NCBI RefSeq assembly: GCF_028368975.1
Contig: NZ_JAQNDM010000002.1
Location: forward strand, 4,768,425-4,832,424
Length of the DNA: 64,000 bases
Reading direction: 5' to 3'
Origin: Stigmatella ashevillena
GTDB taxonomy: Bacteria; Myxococcota; Myxococcia; Myxococcales; Myxococcaceae
Shown: positions 28,122 to 36,622 of the stretch, one piece after another
Numbering within the stretch: the first letter of the stretch is position 1
How the letters are laid out: each line of letters starts with the position of its first letter
The notes under the pieces: model-generated
What the model was told of the DNA's origin: nothing
Databases searched by the model: none
The model's input: the letters and a program-made list of their open reading frames with translations, nothing else
Position numbers and translations under genes: made by a program

Positions 28122-29771
28122 ATGGCTGTGTCCTTCGGCAAGTACGACCTTCTGCGGAAGATCGCCTCGGGCGGTATGGGCCAGGTTTTCCTGGCGCGTG
28201 AGCGAGGAGGCGTGGAGCGTCTCGTCGTCCTCAAGCTCATCCTGCCGCACCTGGCCGAGGACGATGAGTTCCTCACCATGTTCCTGGAAGAGGCCCGGCT
28301 CGTGGGCCGGCTCCGGCACCCCAACCTCGTCACCATTCTGGATCTCTCGGAGATCGAGGGCCGCCACTGCCTGGCCATGGAGTTCGTGCAGGGGGACGAC
28401 TTGCGGCGCCTGGACAAGCAGGCGCGGCTCAAGGGCCAACTGCTGCCCCCCGGCGTGGTGCTGCGCATCATCTCCGAGGCGGCCGCGGGGCTGGACTACG
28501 CCCACCAAGCGCGCGATGCCCAGGGCCAACCGCTCAAGCTGGTGCACCGGGACGTGTCCCCGCAGAACATCCTCGTCGGCTTCGACGGGGGCGTGAAGAT
28601 CATCGACTTCGGCGTGGCCAAGGCGGCCGGCAGCAGCCAGCAGACGGCCACTGGCGTGCTCAAGGGCAAGTATCCTTATATGTCGCCCGAACAGGCCTCG
28701 GGACAGGCCATCGATGGGCGCAGCGATCAGTTCGCCCTGGGCGTGGTGATGTGGGAGCTGCTCACGGGCAAGCGGCTCTTCAAGGGCGAGTCGGACCTGA
28801 TGACGCTGCGGCTGGTGAAGGACTGCCAGGTGCCGTACCCCTCCCAGCTCAACCCCAAGCTGCCGCCGGGGCTGGACGAGGTGGTGATGCGGGCGCTGGA
28901 GGCCACCCCTCAGAAGCGCTTCCCCGACTGCGGCGCCTTCCGGCTGGCGCTGGAGGACTACATCATCCAGATGCGGCTGTCGGCCAGCAGCGCGCACCTG
29001 GCCGCCTACCTGCGCGGGCTGTACGCGGAGCGCATCTCCACCGAGTCCGACCCGTCGAAGCTGGACCAGCTCGCCGAGGACTCGGACCTGGACTCGAAGG
29101 CCGACTCCTCGCGCAGCAGCCTCCGCTCGGGCGTGCAGCCTGCCCCGGGTACCCCGTCCCGCTCCCCGGTGAAATCCGAGACGCGCTCACGGCGCGCGGT
29201 GGATGCCCTGATCGGCCCGGCGCCCGCGCCCCGCCACGAGACCACCCGGGGCACCGTCTCGCTGGAAGCGGCCCCGGTCCCCGTGGGCCGCGGTGTCCCC
29301 CGGGTGGCCCTCGCCATTGGGGGCGCGGTGGCGCTGCTGCTCGCGGGGACCGCCGTCGTCTTCCTGCGCCCGCAGGCCTCCGAGACGCCCCCACCGCGGC
29401 TGGCGGTGAACACGCCGCCCTCGCCCCCCGTGGGCGTGCCCGAGCCGCCCCCGCCCACGCCTCCGGTCGCCGAGCCCCTGAAGGTGAACCTGGTCCTTGC
29501 CTCCGAGCCGGAGGGCGCCCAGGTCCACGTGGGCGGAGAGCCCCTCGGCAAGACGCCGCGCCCCTTGACGCTGGAGCCAGGGGCACCGCCGATTCTGGTG
29601 ACGATGACGATGGAGGGCTACGAGCCGGTGACGCGGAGCGTGTCGGCCTCGGACGGCCCCACCGTGCAGGTGGCCCTGGAGCGTCGGCCCACCGGCACCG
29701 CGAAGCCGCCGCCCACCCAGGGCAAGAAGCCGAGCCCGGCCCCTTCGCTGGGCATCAAGACGGGCCGCTGA
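28122..29771 (+). CDS. Ser/Thr protein kinase with TM helix and PEGA domain
   Basis: The 549-aa protein has an N-terminal Hanks-type kinase (residues 7-280): glycine loop IASGGMGQVF, VVLKLI with the ATP Lys, the catalytic loop HRDVSPQNIL, DFGVAK and YMSPEQ. A Ser/Pro-rich juxtamembrane region leads to one TM helix near residues 398-418, then a Pro-rich stalk and a PEGA domain at about 450-520 (SEPEGAQVHVGG, GYEPVTRSV). The HRDVSPQN variant of the catalytic loop is common among myxobacterial kinases. The kinase should be cytoplasmic with PEGA in the periplasm. It converges with the hybrid histidine kinase gene 7 bp away. Substrate unknown. Confidence 0.92.
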   Translation: MAVSFGKYDLLRKIASGGMGQVFLARERGGVERLVVLKLILPHLAEDDEFLTMFLEEARLVGRLRHPNLVTILDLSEIEGRHCLAMEFVQGDDLRRLDKQARLKGQLLPPGVVLRIISEAAAGLDYAHQARDAQGQPLKLVHRDVSPQNILVGFDGGVKIIDFGVAKAAGSSQQTATGVLKGKYPYMSPEQASGQAIDGRSDQFALGVVMWELLTGKRLFKGESDLMTLRLVKDCQVPYPSQLNPKLPPGLDEVVMRALEATPQKRFPDCGAFRLALEDYIIQMRLSASSAHLAAYLRGLYAERISTESDPSKLDQLAEDSDLDSKADSSRSSLRSGVQPAPGTPSRSPVKSETRSRRAVDALIGPAPAPRHETTRGTVSLEAAPVPVGRGVPRVALAIGGAVALLLAGTAVVFLRPQASETPPPRLAVNTPPSPPVGVPEPPPPTPPVAEPLKVNLVLASEPEGAQVHVGGEPLGKTPRPLTLEPGAPPILVTMTMEGYEPVTRSVSASDGPTVQVALERRPTGTAKPPPTQGKKPSPAPSLGIKTGR

Positions 29772-29778
29772 GCCCCCG

Positions 29779-31806
29779 TTAGAGGCGCGGCGGAGACTGG
29801 GCCACCAGCCGCCGGATGAGCTCGGGCTCGAAGGGCTTGTCGATGCGCGGGTGGGAGAAACGCTGGAGAAAGAGCCGGGCGCGCTCGGTGAAGCCTCCGC
29901 CCGTCATGAAGACGAGCCGGGACAGACACTCGGGGTGGGATTTCGCCAGCGCGGCGTGCACGTCCATGCCCGTCAGGTCCAGCATCATCAAGTCACAGAA
30001 GATGAGATCGAACTCCGTGTCCCGCTCCAGCAGCGAGAGCGCCTCGCGCCCGCTGCGCGCCACCACCACCTCGTTGCCCCGACCGATGATGCGCCGCATG
30101 ACCGAGGCGATGCCGGGCTCATCATCGATGACGAGCACCCGCTTGCCCTGAACCCCGGCCTGCTCCATTGGCGCCGCCAAGAGGGGCAGCAGCGCCTCGG
30201 CCTCCTCACCGCGGGTGGGCAGCACCACGCGGAAGGTGCTGCCCTTGCCCGGCGTGCTCGCCGCGGACATCTCCCCGCGCAGCGCCTTGATGATGCCGTG
30301 GCAGATGGACAACCCCAGCCCCGTGCCCTCGCCCTGGGACTTGGTGGTGAAGAAGGGCTCGAAGGCGCGCGCCAGCACCTCCGGCGACATGCCCACGCCC
30401 GTGTCCGTCACATCCACCACCACCCGCTCCTCCTGGACATACGTGGTGAGGAAGATGCGGTGGCGGGCCACGTCCCCCTCGGGGATGGCCTGGGCCGCGT
30501 TGATGAGCAGGTTGAGGAACACCTGCCCCAGCCGGGCCTCGTTGGCCCAAACCATGGGCACCGTTCCGTAGCAGCGCACCACCTGCGCGCGGTAGCGCAC
30601 GTGGTTCATCGCCATGGAGAGGCTGAACTCCAGCGCCGCGTGCACATCCACCTGCCGCAACTGCGCGTCGTCCCCGCGGGCGAAGGTCTTCAAGTCCCGG
30701 ACGATGCGGCGGATGCGCTCGGCGCCCTCGCGCGCTTCCTCCAGGGCCTCCTCCGTCTCCTGAATGACTTCGGACGAGGCCACCCCGGCGAGCGTGGCGA
30801 GCTGCTCCACCGCGAAGTGGATGTTGCCCATCACGAACGACAGCGGGTTGTTGATTTCGTGGCCCACGCCGGCCGCGAGTTGCCCCGCCACGGCCAACTT
30901 CTCCGACTGGATGAGCTTCTCGCGCGCCGCCAGCAGCTCCCGGGCGCGCTGCCGCGCCAGCGCCTCCGCCTCCAGGCGCCCGGAGTGCTCGCGCTCCAGC
31001 AGCGCGTCGCGCTCCTGCTCCACCTGCTTCTTGCTGGTGATGTCCCGGAAGAGCACGGCAATGCCGCTGCCCGAGGGGTAGGCATGCATCTCGAACCAGC
31101 GGTTGAAGGGGGGCAAGAGGACCTCGAAGTACGAGGCCACCCGATCGGCCATCACCTTGCGGTACTCCCGCTCCACGATGGTGCCCCGGAGCTCCGGGCT
31201 CGTGTCCCACAGACTGCGCCCGAAGAGCTTCTCCCGCGGCTTGCCCTTGAGCGTCAGGGCGTTGCGGTTGACGTAGGTGTAGCGCCAGTGCGCATCCACC
31301 GACAGGAAGCAGTCCGGCGTGCCCTCGAGGAGCTCCACCATGCGGTCCCGCGTGTCGCGCAGCCCTGTCTCCGCGCGGTGAGAGGAGGTGACGTCGCGCA
31401 GCCGCACGAGCACCCCATCCCGGAAACGGGACACGGTGGCCTGAAGCCACCCGTCGAACCCATCGCTCGCGTGGGAGAACACCTGCTGGCAGGACTCCCC
31501 CGTCTCCACCACCTGATGAAAGGCCTCGAACTGCCCGGCCAGCCCCAGCTCGGGCGGCACCTCGTGGAGGCGCCGCCCCTGGAGCCCCTCCACCCGCCAG
31601 CCCAGCAACCGATGCGCCGCCGGGTTGGCATAGCTCCACTCGAAGTCGCTGAGGGCCCCCTCCTCGTCCCGCACGGCCTTCATCACCATGCTGCCCTCGG
31701 GGTGCCCGTGCTCCACCTCGGCCAGAACCCGCAGCACCTCATCCCCGTCACTGGCCCGGGCGCTCTTCAGGTGCTTCAGCGGTTCTTGGAAAGCGGGCTT
31801 GAGCAT
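29779..31806 (-). CDS. Hybrid histidine kinase with PAS domains and C-terminal receiver
   Basis: The 675-aa soluble protein has two or three PAS-like modules in the first 280 residues (FEWSYANPAAHRLLGW, CFLSVDAHWRYTYVN), then a coiled coil. HisKA (GVGHEINNPL, His near residue 317), HATPase (N-box LNLLINAAQ, G1 DTGVGMS, G2 GTGLGLS) and a receiver domain follow; the phospho-acceptor Asp is near 605 in FCDLMM and the conserved Lys is in RIDKPFEP. No TM helix, so it senses a cytoplasmic cue. The ATG at 31806 has GGGGA upstream; a frame to 31839 is possible. The C-terminal receiver suggests a phosphorelay or internal regulation. Confidence 0.9.
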   Translation of the reverse strand: MLKPAFQEPLKHLKSARASDGDEVLRVLAEVEHGHPEGSMVMKAVRDEEGALSDFEWSYANPAAHRLLGWRVEGLQGRRLHEVPPELGLAGQFEAFHQVVETGESCQQVFSHASDGFDGWLQATVSRFRDGVLVRLRDVTSSHRAETGLRDTRDRMVELLEGTPDCFLSVDAHWRYTYVNRNALTLKGKPREKLFGRSLWDTSPELRGTIVEREYRKVMADRVASYFEVLLPPFNRWFEMHAYPSGSGIAVLFRDITSKKQVEQERDALLEREHSGRLEAEALARQRARELLAAREKLIQSEKLAVAGQLAAGVGHEINNPLSFVMGNIHFAVEQLATLAGVASSEVIQETEEALEEAREGAERIRRIVRDLKTFARGDDAQLRQVDVHAALEFSLSMAMNHVRYRAQVVRCYGTVPMVWANEARLGQVFLNLLINAAQAIPEGDVARHRIFLTTYVQEERVVVDVTDTGVGMSPEVLARAFEPFFTTKSQGEGTGLGLSICHGIIKALRGEMSAASTPGKGSTFRVVLPTRGEEAEALLPLLAAPMEQAGVQGKRVLVIDDEPGIASVMRRIIGRGNEVVVARSGREALSLLERDTEFDLIFCDLMMLDLTGMDVHAALAKSHPECLSRLVFMTGGGFTERARLFLQRFSHPRIDKPFEPELIRRLVAQSPPRL

Positions 31807-31913
31807 GCTTCGGGTCCCCGGGAAACAGCGACTGAACAACGGGCCTGTCAGCCCCTTCCGGAATAGACCCTTACCCCGCCGCTGACAACCGCCGCCGATG
31901 TAGAGAAAGAGGC

Positions 31914-31936
31914 GCGGGGTTGGCCAGGGTCCCCGC
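31914..31936 (-). terminator. Weak terminator-like hairpin
   Basis: Arms of 6 bp (GCGGGG / CCCCGC) with an 11-nt loop are followed on the minus strand by a pyrimidine-rich stretch (TCTTTCTC). It lies about 40 bases past the stop of the secreted protein gene at 31978. Confidence 0.35.
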
Positions 31937-31977
31937 TTCTGTGTCCCAAGGATACAGCGACACCGGGGGCGAGGGCA

Positions 31978-32892
31978 CTAGGGCCAGATTTCACGCACAC
32001 TCAGCCACTTGAAGTCCACGTCGGGCGCGTTGTCCCACCGGAAGACGGCGATGGGGCCGCCCCAGGTGATGGGCATCTTCGCGGAGGAGCCCGGGCACGG
32101 CATGGAGTCCTCGCCCCAGTCGCCCTGGTCGTAGATGTCCTCCACCTCCCGCCACCTCAGCTTGTTGGCATCCTCGTCGACCCACAGTTGCAGGCGCACC
32201 CGTCCGTCCGAGGTGTTGCGCATGATGGCCTTGAAGCCCACCCACTCGCCCCGCTTGAGTTCCGCGAGCTGGGAGAACCGAGACTGGGCGTAGCGCACAT
32301 GCCACATCTCCTTCTGCCAGCGCACACGCCCGTCATAGTGCAGCGCGCCCTTGTACGCCGAGCCCTCACACCCCTCACCGCCGGTGTGCTGGCCGCCGCG
32401 CGCATACCAGGAGAAGTTGTCGTCCGGGCTCGCGGCCTGGTTGAGCCGGACGTAGCCGGTCATCTCCACGTTCTTCCAGTCGTTGGGCGCCTGCATGTAG
32501 CCCTGGCGTGCCAGGACATCCCGGTTATAGGAGGCAATGCGGCTCTGGCTGTAACCGGTGGAGGTGAAGACAGACAGCCGCACCTCGTTGTGCCGGATCT
32601 TCCAGGAACCATCCGGGTTGCGAGTAATGGGATGCTGGGGCTCGAAGCGCGGGTCTCCCAGGGGATTGCTGGACAGGAACCACGTCTCGCCCCCCAGCCG
32701 GGTGGGATGGAGCATCGCCACCCCGAACGGATCCACGATGACCAGGATGGGCGGCAAGATGCCCGTGCTTCCAAGACCGTCCTGAGGCTGCGCGGGCGCG
32801 GGCGGGGCCAGCGCGAGACACAGCACCGCGGACCACGCCGCACACCACCGCCGATGCAGACGGCTGCCAACACCACGCTTCTGTCGTTCCAT
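31978..32892 (-). CDS. Secreted protein, possibly a concanavalin A-like beta-sandwich
   Basis: The 304-aa protein has a basic N-terminus, a hydrophobic stretch and a PAPAQ signal cleavage region, so it is exported. The mature part shows alternating strands with many Trp, Tyr and Gly residues (FSWYARGGQHTG, GALHYDGRVRWQKEMWH, VGFKAIMRNTSDGRVRLQLWVDE), a pattern typical of jelly-roll carbohydrate-binding or polysaccharide-lyase folds. I do not recognise a specific family. The ATG at 32892 is preceded by GGGGGGAG. It follows treZ by 31 bp on the same strand. Confidence 0.7.
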   Translation of the reverse strand: MERQKRGVGSRLHRRWCAAWSAVLCLALAPPAPAQPQDGLGSTGILPPILVIVDPFGVAMLHPTRLGGETWFLSSNPLGDPRFEPQHPITRNPDGSWKIRHNEVRLSVFTSTGYSQSRIASYNRDVLARQGYMQAPNDWKNVEMTGYVRLNQAASPDDNFSWYARGGQHTGGEGCEGSAYKGALHYDGRVRWQKEMWHVRYAQSRFSQLAELKRGEWVGFKAIMRNTSDGRVRLQLWVDEDANKLRWREVEDIYDQGDWGEDSMPCPGSSAKMPITWGGPIAVFRWDNAPDVDFKWLSVREIWP

Positions 32893-32923
32893 GGCTCCCC
32901 CCGAGCAATGGGTATGGGTCAAA

Positions 32924-34774
32924 TCAATCCCGGCGTCGCACCACGGCGGCCGAGGGCCCTTCCAACCGCAGGACCCCCTCGCGCAGGGGCGGAGCCTCCA
33001 CCGCTCCGCCAAACCGGGAGGCCTCGCTCCACAACAGCAGCTCGGCCTGAGCCCCCGGAGGCAGCCGGTGCTCCAGCGTCCCTCGGAGGTTGAGCAGGAC
33101 GAGGAGCGACTGCCCCGCGGCCTTGAATTCGAGGGCGAGCGCGTCCGCGCCCAGTGTCTGGAGCGCGTAGCCACCCCGGCGGCGCCCCTTCAGGGCGGGC
33201 TCGGTGGCGCGCAGCCGCAACAGCTCCCGGTAGAGCTCGCGCACGGGCGCATGGGGCGGCTTCTCCGCCTCGCTCCAGTCCAGGCGAGAGCCTTCGAAGG
33301 TCTCCTTCGCCTGCGGATCCGGAACGGTGTCCCCCTCGAAGCGCGAGAAGCCGGCGAACTCCTTGCGCCGACCCTCGGTGACGAGCTTGCCCAGCTCTGC
33401 GTGGTGGTCCGTGAAGTAGAGGAACGGGGTGCTCGCGTTCCACTCCTGGCCCATGAAGAGCAGCGGTGTGTACGGGGAGAGCAGCAGGAGCGTGCTCATG
33501 GCGCGGTAGGCGGCCGGAGAGACGTCCTGGCCCAGCCGCTCCCCGTGGGCGCGGTTGCCCACCTGGTCGTGGTTCTGGATGCAGTGGACGAAGCCGCGCG
33601 GGGGCAGGTTGCCCGCAGGGGTGCCCCGCGCATGGCCCTGGTTCTTGGAGACCTGACCCTCGTAGAACCAGCCCTGGCGAAGCGTCCGCGCGATGTCCTC
33701 CGCGCTGCCCGTGTAGTCCTGGTAGTAGCCCTCGCTGTCCCCCGCGAAGGCGCGCCGCAACTGGTGGTGCAGATCATCGGCCCAGACGCCATCCAGCCCC
33801 ACACCGCCCTCGGCCTCCGGGCGGAGCAGCCGGGCCTCGTTGCGCTCGTCCTCAGCGATGACGAGCACCCGCCGACCGGGCGCGGCGGCCCGGGCACGGC
33901 GGCAGATCTCCGTCAGCAGGTGGGGCGAGCCGTCATCCACGATGGCGTGCGCGGCATCCAGCCGCAGACCATCCGCGTGGTAGTCGCGGATCCACATGTC
34001 CACGTTGGAGAGCACCATCTCCCGGACAGGAGCGGAGTCCTTGCCGTCATAGTTGACGGCATCCCCCCAGGGGGTGTGGTGGCGGCCCGTGAAGTAATGG
34101 GACGAGTAGCAGCTCAGGTAGTTCCCGTCCGGCCCGAAGTGGTTGTAGACGGCATCGATGAAGACCGCGAGCCCCTGGGCGTGCGCCGCGTCGATGAGCC
34201 GCCGCAGGCTCTCGGGGCGGCCATAGGTGTGATGGGGCGCGAAGAGATCCACCCCGTCGTAGCCCCAGTTGCGCGTGCCCGGGAAGCTGGCCAGCGGCAT
34301 GAGTTCCAGGGCGGTGACGCCCAGCTCGCGAATCGCCTTCAGCCGGGGAATGAGCGCCTCGAAGGTGCCCTCGGGCGTGGCCGTTCCGACATGCACCTCA
34401 TAGAGGACAAGCGCCTCGGGATCCGGCCCCTTCCAGTCGGCGTCCGTCCAGGCGAAGTCCGACACGACAACCTCGGAGGGACCATGAACGCCCTGAGGCT
34501 GGGAGCGAGACCACGGGTCCGGGAAGGGCCCTTGGCCGTCCACGCGGAGCTTGTAGCGCACGCCGACGCCCGCACCCTCCAGCACGGCATGGAAGTATCC
34601 CTGGGGCTCTGACGCCATGGGGAGCACGCGCCCGGGCTTGCCCTCCGCATCATGGAGGACCACTTCCACCTGGTGGTGTTCCGGGGCCCAGACCCGCCAG
34701 TGGACCTTCGGTCCTGGCTCGACCCATGCTCCCATCTTCGGTACGGCGGCTCGCGTTGGCTCAACTGGCGTCAT
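32924..34774 (-). CDS. treZ: Malto-oligosyltrehalose trehalohydrolase
   Basis: The 616-aa protein begins with a CBM48/early-set domain (HWRVWAPEHHQVEVVL) and continues into a GH13 barrel. TreZ traits are YEVHVGTATPEGTF, NWGYDGVDLFAPHHTYG, VYNHFGPDGNYL and the catalytic residues in DGLRLDAAHAI (nucleophile Asp near 273), VIAEDE (acid Glu near 305) and NHDQVGN. It releases trehalose from maltooligosyl-trehalose, the second step of the TreY-TreZ route from glycogen. treY is not in the window. The start is the ATG at 34774; a small palindrome lies immediately upstream. Trehalose is an osmoprotectant and spore sugar in myxobacteria (general knowledge). Confidence 0.93.
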   Translation of the reverse strand: MTPVEPTRAAVPKMGAWVEPGPKVHWRVWAPEHHQVEVVLHDAEGKPGRVLPMASEPQGYFHAVLEGAGVGVRYKLRVDGQGPFPDPWSRSQPQGVHGPSEVVVSDFAWTDADWKGPDPEALVLYEVHVGTATPEGTFEALIPRLKAIRELGVTALELMPLASFPGTRNWGYDGVDLFAPHHTYGRPESLRRLIDAAHAQGLAVFIDAVYNHFGPDGNYLSCYSSHYFTGRHHTPWGDAVNYDGKDSAPVREMVLSNVDMWIRDYHADGLRLDAAHAIVDDGSPHLLTEICRRARAAAPGRRVLVIAEDERNEARLLRPEAEGGVGLDGVWADDLHHQLRRAFAGDSEGYYQDYTGSAEDIARTLRQGWFYEGQVSKNQGHARGTPAGNLPPRGFVHCIQNHDQVGNRAHGERLGQDVSPAAYRAMSTLLLLSPYTPLLFMGQEWNASTPFLYFTDHHAELGKLVTEGRRKEFAGFSRFEGDTVPDPQAKETFEGSRLDWSEAEKPPHAPVRELYRELLRLRATEPALKGRRRGGYALQTLGADALALEFKAAGQSLLVLLNLRGTLEHRLPPGAQAELLLWSEASRFGGAVEAPPLREGVLRLEGPSAAVVRRRD

Positions 34775-34778
34775 GGCC

Positions 34779-34794
34779 CGGCTTACTTAAGCCG
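34779..34794. promoter_or_regulatory. Palindrome overlapping the treZ leader
   Basis: CGGCTTA-CT-TAAGCCG has perfect 7-bp arms and ends 5 bases before the treZ start codon. It could be an operator or a ribosome-site-blocking hairpin. Confidence 0.35.
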
Positions 34795-34843
34795 CCTGTG
34801 GCCTCGATGGGGAGCGCGCCCGTCCACGCCACACACTTCAGGA

Positions 34844-34867
34844 GGGCAGATGTTCACTTGTCTGCCC
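34844..34867 (-). terminator. Hairpin after the kinase gene, before treZ
   Basis: Arms of 7 bp (GGGCAGA / TCTGCCC) with a 10-nt loop lie about 40 bases past the kinase stop at 34908. No T-run follows. Confidence 0.35.
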
Positions 34868-34907
34868 CATGACTGGAGAGCGTCGGACAGAACCTGGGGA
34901 GGCCCGC

Positions 34908-36464
34908 TCAACGCGCCGAGAGGAACTTCTGCTCCCACTCGTCCAAGGCCTTCAGGAGGCTCATGCACCTCTCCTCCGTGCCGACATCATCCGCCCACCG
35001 GTGAATCTCCATCAGCCGGACCATGGCCGGTGAAGTCAATGCATGGACATCCCTCTGCCGGAGACGCACGGTGACATCCGCGAGCCGCGTCTGCAGCACC
35101 TCCCGGCGGAAGCAGTCCTCCTCGGCCATGGCCTGGACGACCTGTCCTGTGCGGGGAGCCCTTGCCTTGCGGACACCCAGGCGGCCCCGGGTGCCTGCCA
35201 GCAGGGGAGCCTTCCGCACGCCAGGACGCGGAGGGAGCAGGGACTGAACTCCGAGAGGAGCCTCCGCCACGGGTTCCTGTTCAGCGGTCACTCCGGAAGT
35301 CGGCGCCGCACGGGGTCTCTCCACGGCCACCTGTTCCTCGGCCACGGCCTCCCGCGTGTCCTCAGTGGCGAACGCCGGCAAGGCATCCAGCGCGGAAGGA
35401 GAGAACTCCAGAACGTGCGCTTCCGGGTCCTGAGGCGCTGCGTCAGCCCTCACGGCATGCGGCTTCAACACCGTGAGCCTCACGGCGGCCACGGACGCGC
35501 TCAAGGCCAGGACACCCGCGGCCACGGGCCACCACTTCTTCGCGGACCGGGAGGGCACGGGCGCCGCGGGCCGACCGACCCTGGGGCGACTGGAGACAGC
35601 CTTCCGTGACAAGACGGCCTTGAGTTCTTGCCGCACGGCCCCGGCGGACTGAAACCGCTGCGAAGGCTCTTTCGCCAACAACCGCAAGACCAGCCGTTCG
35701 AGCGCCGGAGGAATCCCGGGCACCAGGCTGGACAAGGCCGGGGGGGCCTCTTCCACCTGGGCGAACAGCACACGCACCTGCTCTCCCCCGAAAGGCAATC
35801 GGCCCGTGAGCATCTGAAACGCAATCACCCCCACCGCATAGAGGTCCGAGGTGGCCGCCACCTCTCCACCGCGGACCTGCTCGGGAGACATATACTCCGG
35901 GGTGCCCAGCAGCAGGCCTTGGACCGTCAGCGCATCCGCCGTCTGGGAGGAAGGCACCTTCGCAATCCCAAAATCGAGAAGCTTGACGGAGCGTGCGCCG
36001 CTCGCCCCTTCCAGCAGGAAGACATTGCCTGGCTTGAGGTCCCGGTGCACCACACCCCGCCGATGCGCCGTCCCCAGTGCATCCAGCACCTCATCGAGGA
36101 TCTTCACCGTCTCCTCAACGCCGAGCCGACCCTTGCGCCGGAGGAACCGCTCGAGCGACAGGCCTTGGAGCAGCTCCATCACCACATACGGCCGCCCGTC
36201 CTCCAGCCGTCCAAACCCGAAGATATCGATGATCCCCGGGTGCTGGATGGAATTGACCACGCGCGCTTCGACGAGCATCCGCTGAACCAGTTCGTGCACC
36301 TGCGCGAACTGCGCCTTCAGGACCTTGATCGCGACCTTCTTTCCAATGAGCGGCTGGGTGGCGAGATAGACAATGCCCATCCCCCCTGTGCCGATGCGCT
36401 CCTGGATGACGTATTCGCTGACGCGTGTCCCGATCAGCGAGTCCCGCAGCGTGGCGCTTTTCAC
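34908..36464 (-). CDS. Membrane Ser/Thr protein kinase with conserved C-terminal tail
   Basis: The 518-aa protein carries a Hanks kinase (residues 15-280): IGTGGMGIVY, VAIKVLK, HRDLKPGNVF, LDFGIAK, GTPEYMSPEQ. A basic linker, one TM helix near 311-332 and a long extracytoplasmic region follow, ending in a helical tail with TEERCMSLLKALDEWEQKF. Its kinase domain and tail closely match the kinase at 44473-46629, so the two are paralogs, but this copy lacks the zinc ribbon. No ATG suits the start; a GTG at 36464 just before the conserved N-terminus is preferred. Upstream in-frame sequence to 36668 overlaps the ClpX-like gene and looks non-coding. Confidence 0.88.
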   Translation of the reverse strand: MKSATLRDSLIGTRVSEYVIQERIGTGGMGIVYLATQPLIGKKVAIKVLKAQFAQVHELVQRMLVEARVVNSIQHPGIIDIFGFGRLEDGRPYVVMELLQGLSLERFLRRKGRLGVEETVKILDEVLDALGTAHRRGVVHRDLKPGNVFLLEGASGARSVKLLDFGIAKVPSSQTADALTVQGLLLGTPEYMSPEQVRGGEVAATSDLYAVGVIAFQMLTGRLPFGGEQVRVLFAQVEEAPPALSSLVPGIPPALERLVLRLLAKEPSQRFQSAGAVRQELKAVLSRKAVSSRPRVGRPAAPVPSRSAKKWWPVAAGVLALSASVAAVRLTVLKPHAVRADAAPQDPEAHVLEFSPSALDALPAFATEDTREAVAEEQVAVERPRAAPTSGVTAEQEPVAEAPLGVQSLLPPRPGVRKAPLLAGTRGRLGVRKARAPRTGQVVQAMAEEDCFRREVLQTRLADVTVRLRQRDVHALTSPAMVRLMEIHRWADDVGTEERCMSLLKALDEWEQKFLSAR

Positions 36465-36622
36465 GAAAGCAAGATACCCCTGCAAGCTTCTAAAACCACT
36501 CGACGCCGGGGGCAGGCAGCCGTGCCCACAGGCAGCTCCCCTGGAGAGCCAGCGTCCTGGCGCCAGGGAAGACGCCGCGCGCCAGGGCTCTCTTCTTGCC
36601 GGGGTCCGCCCTGTCCGGGAAG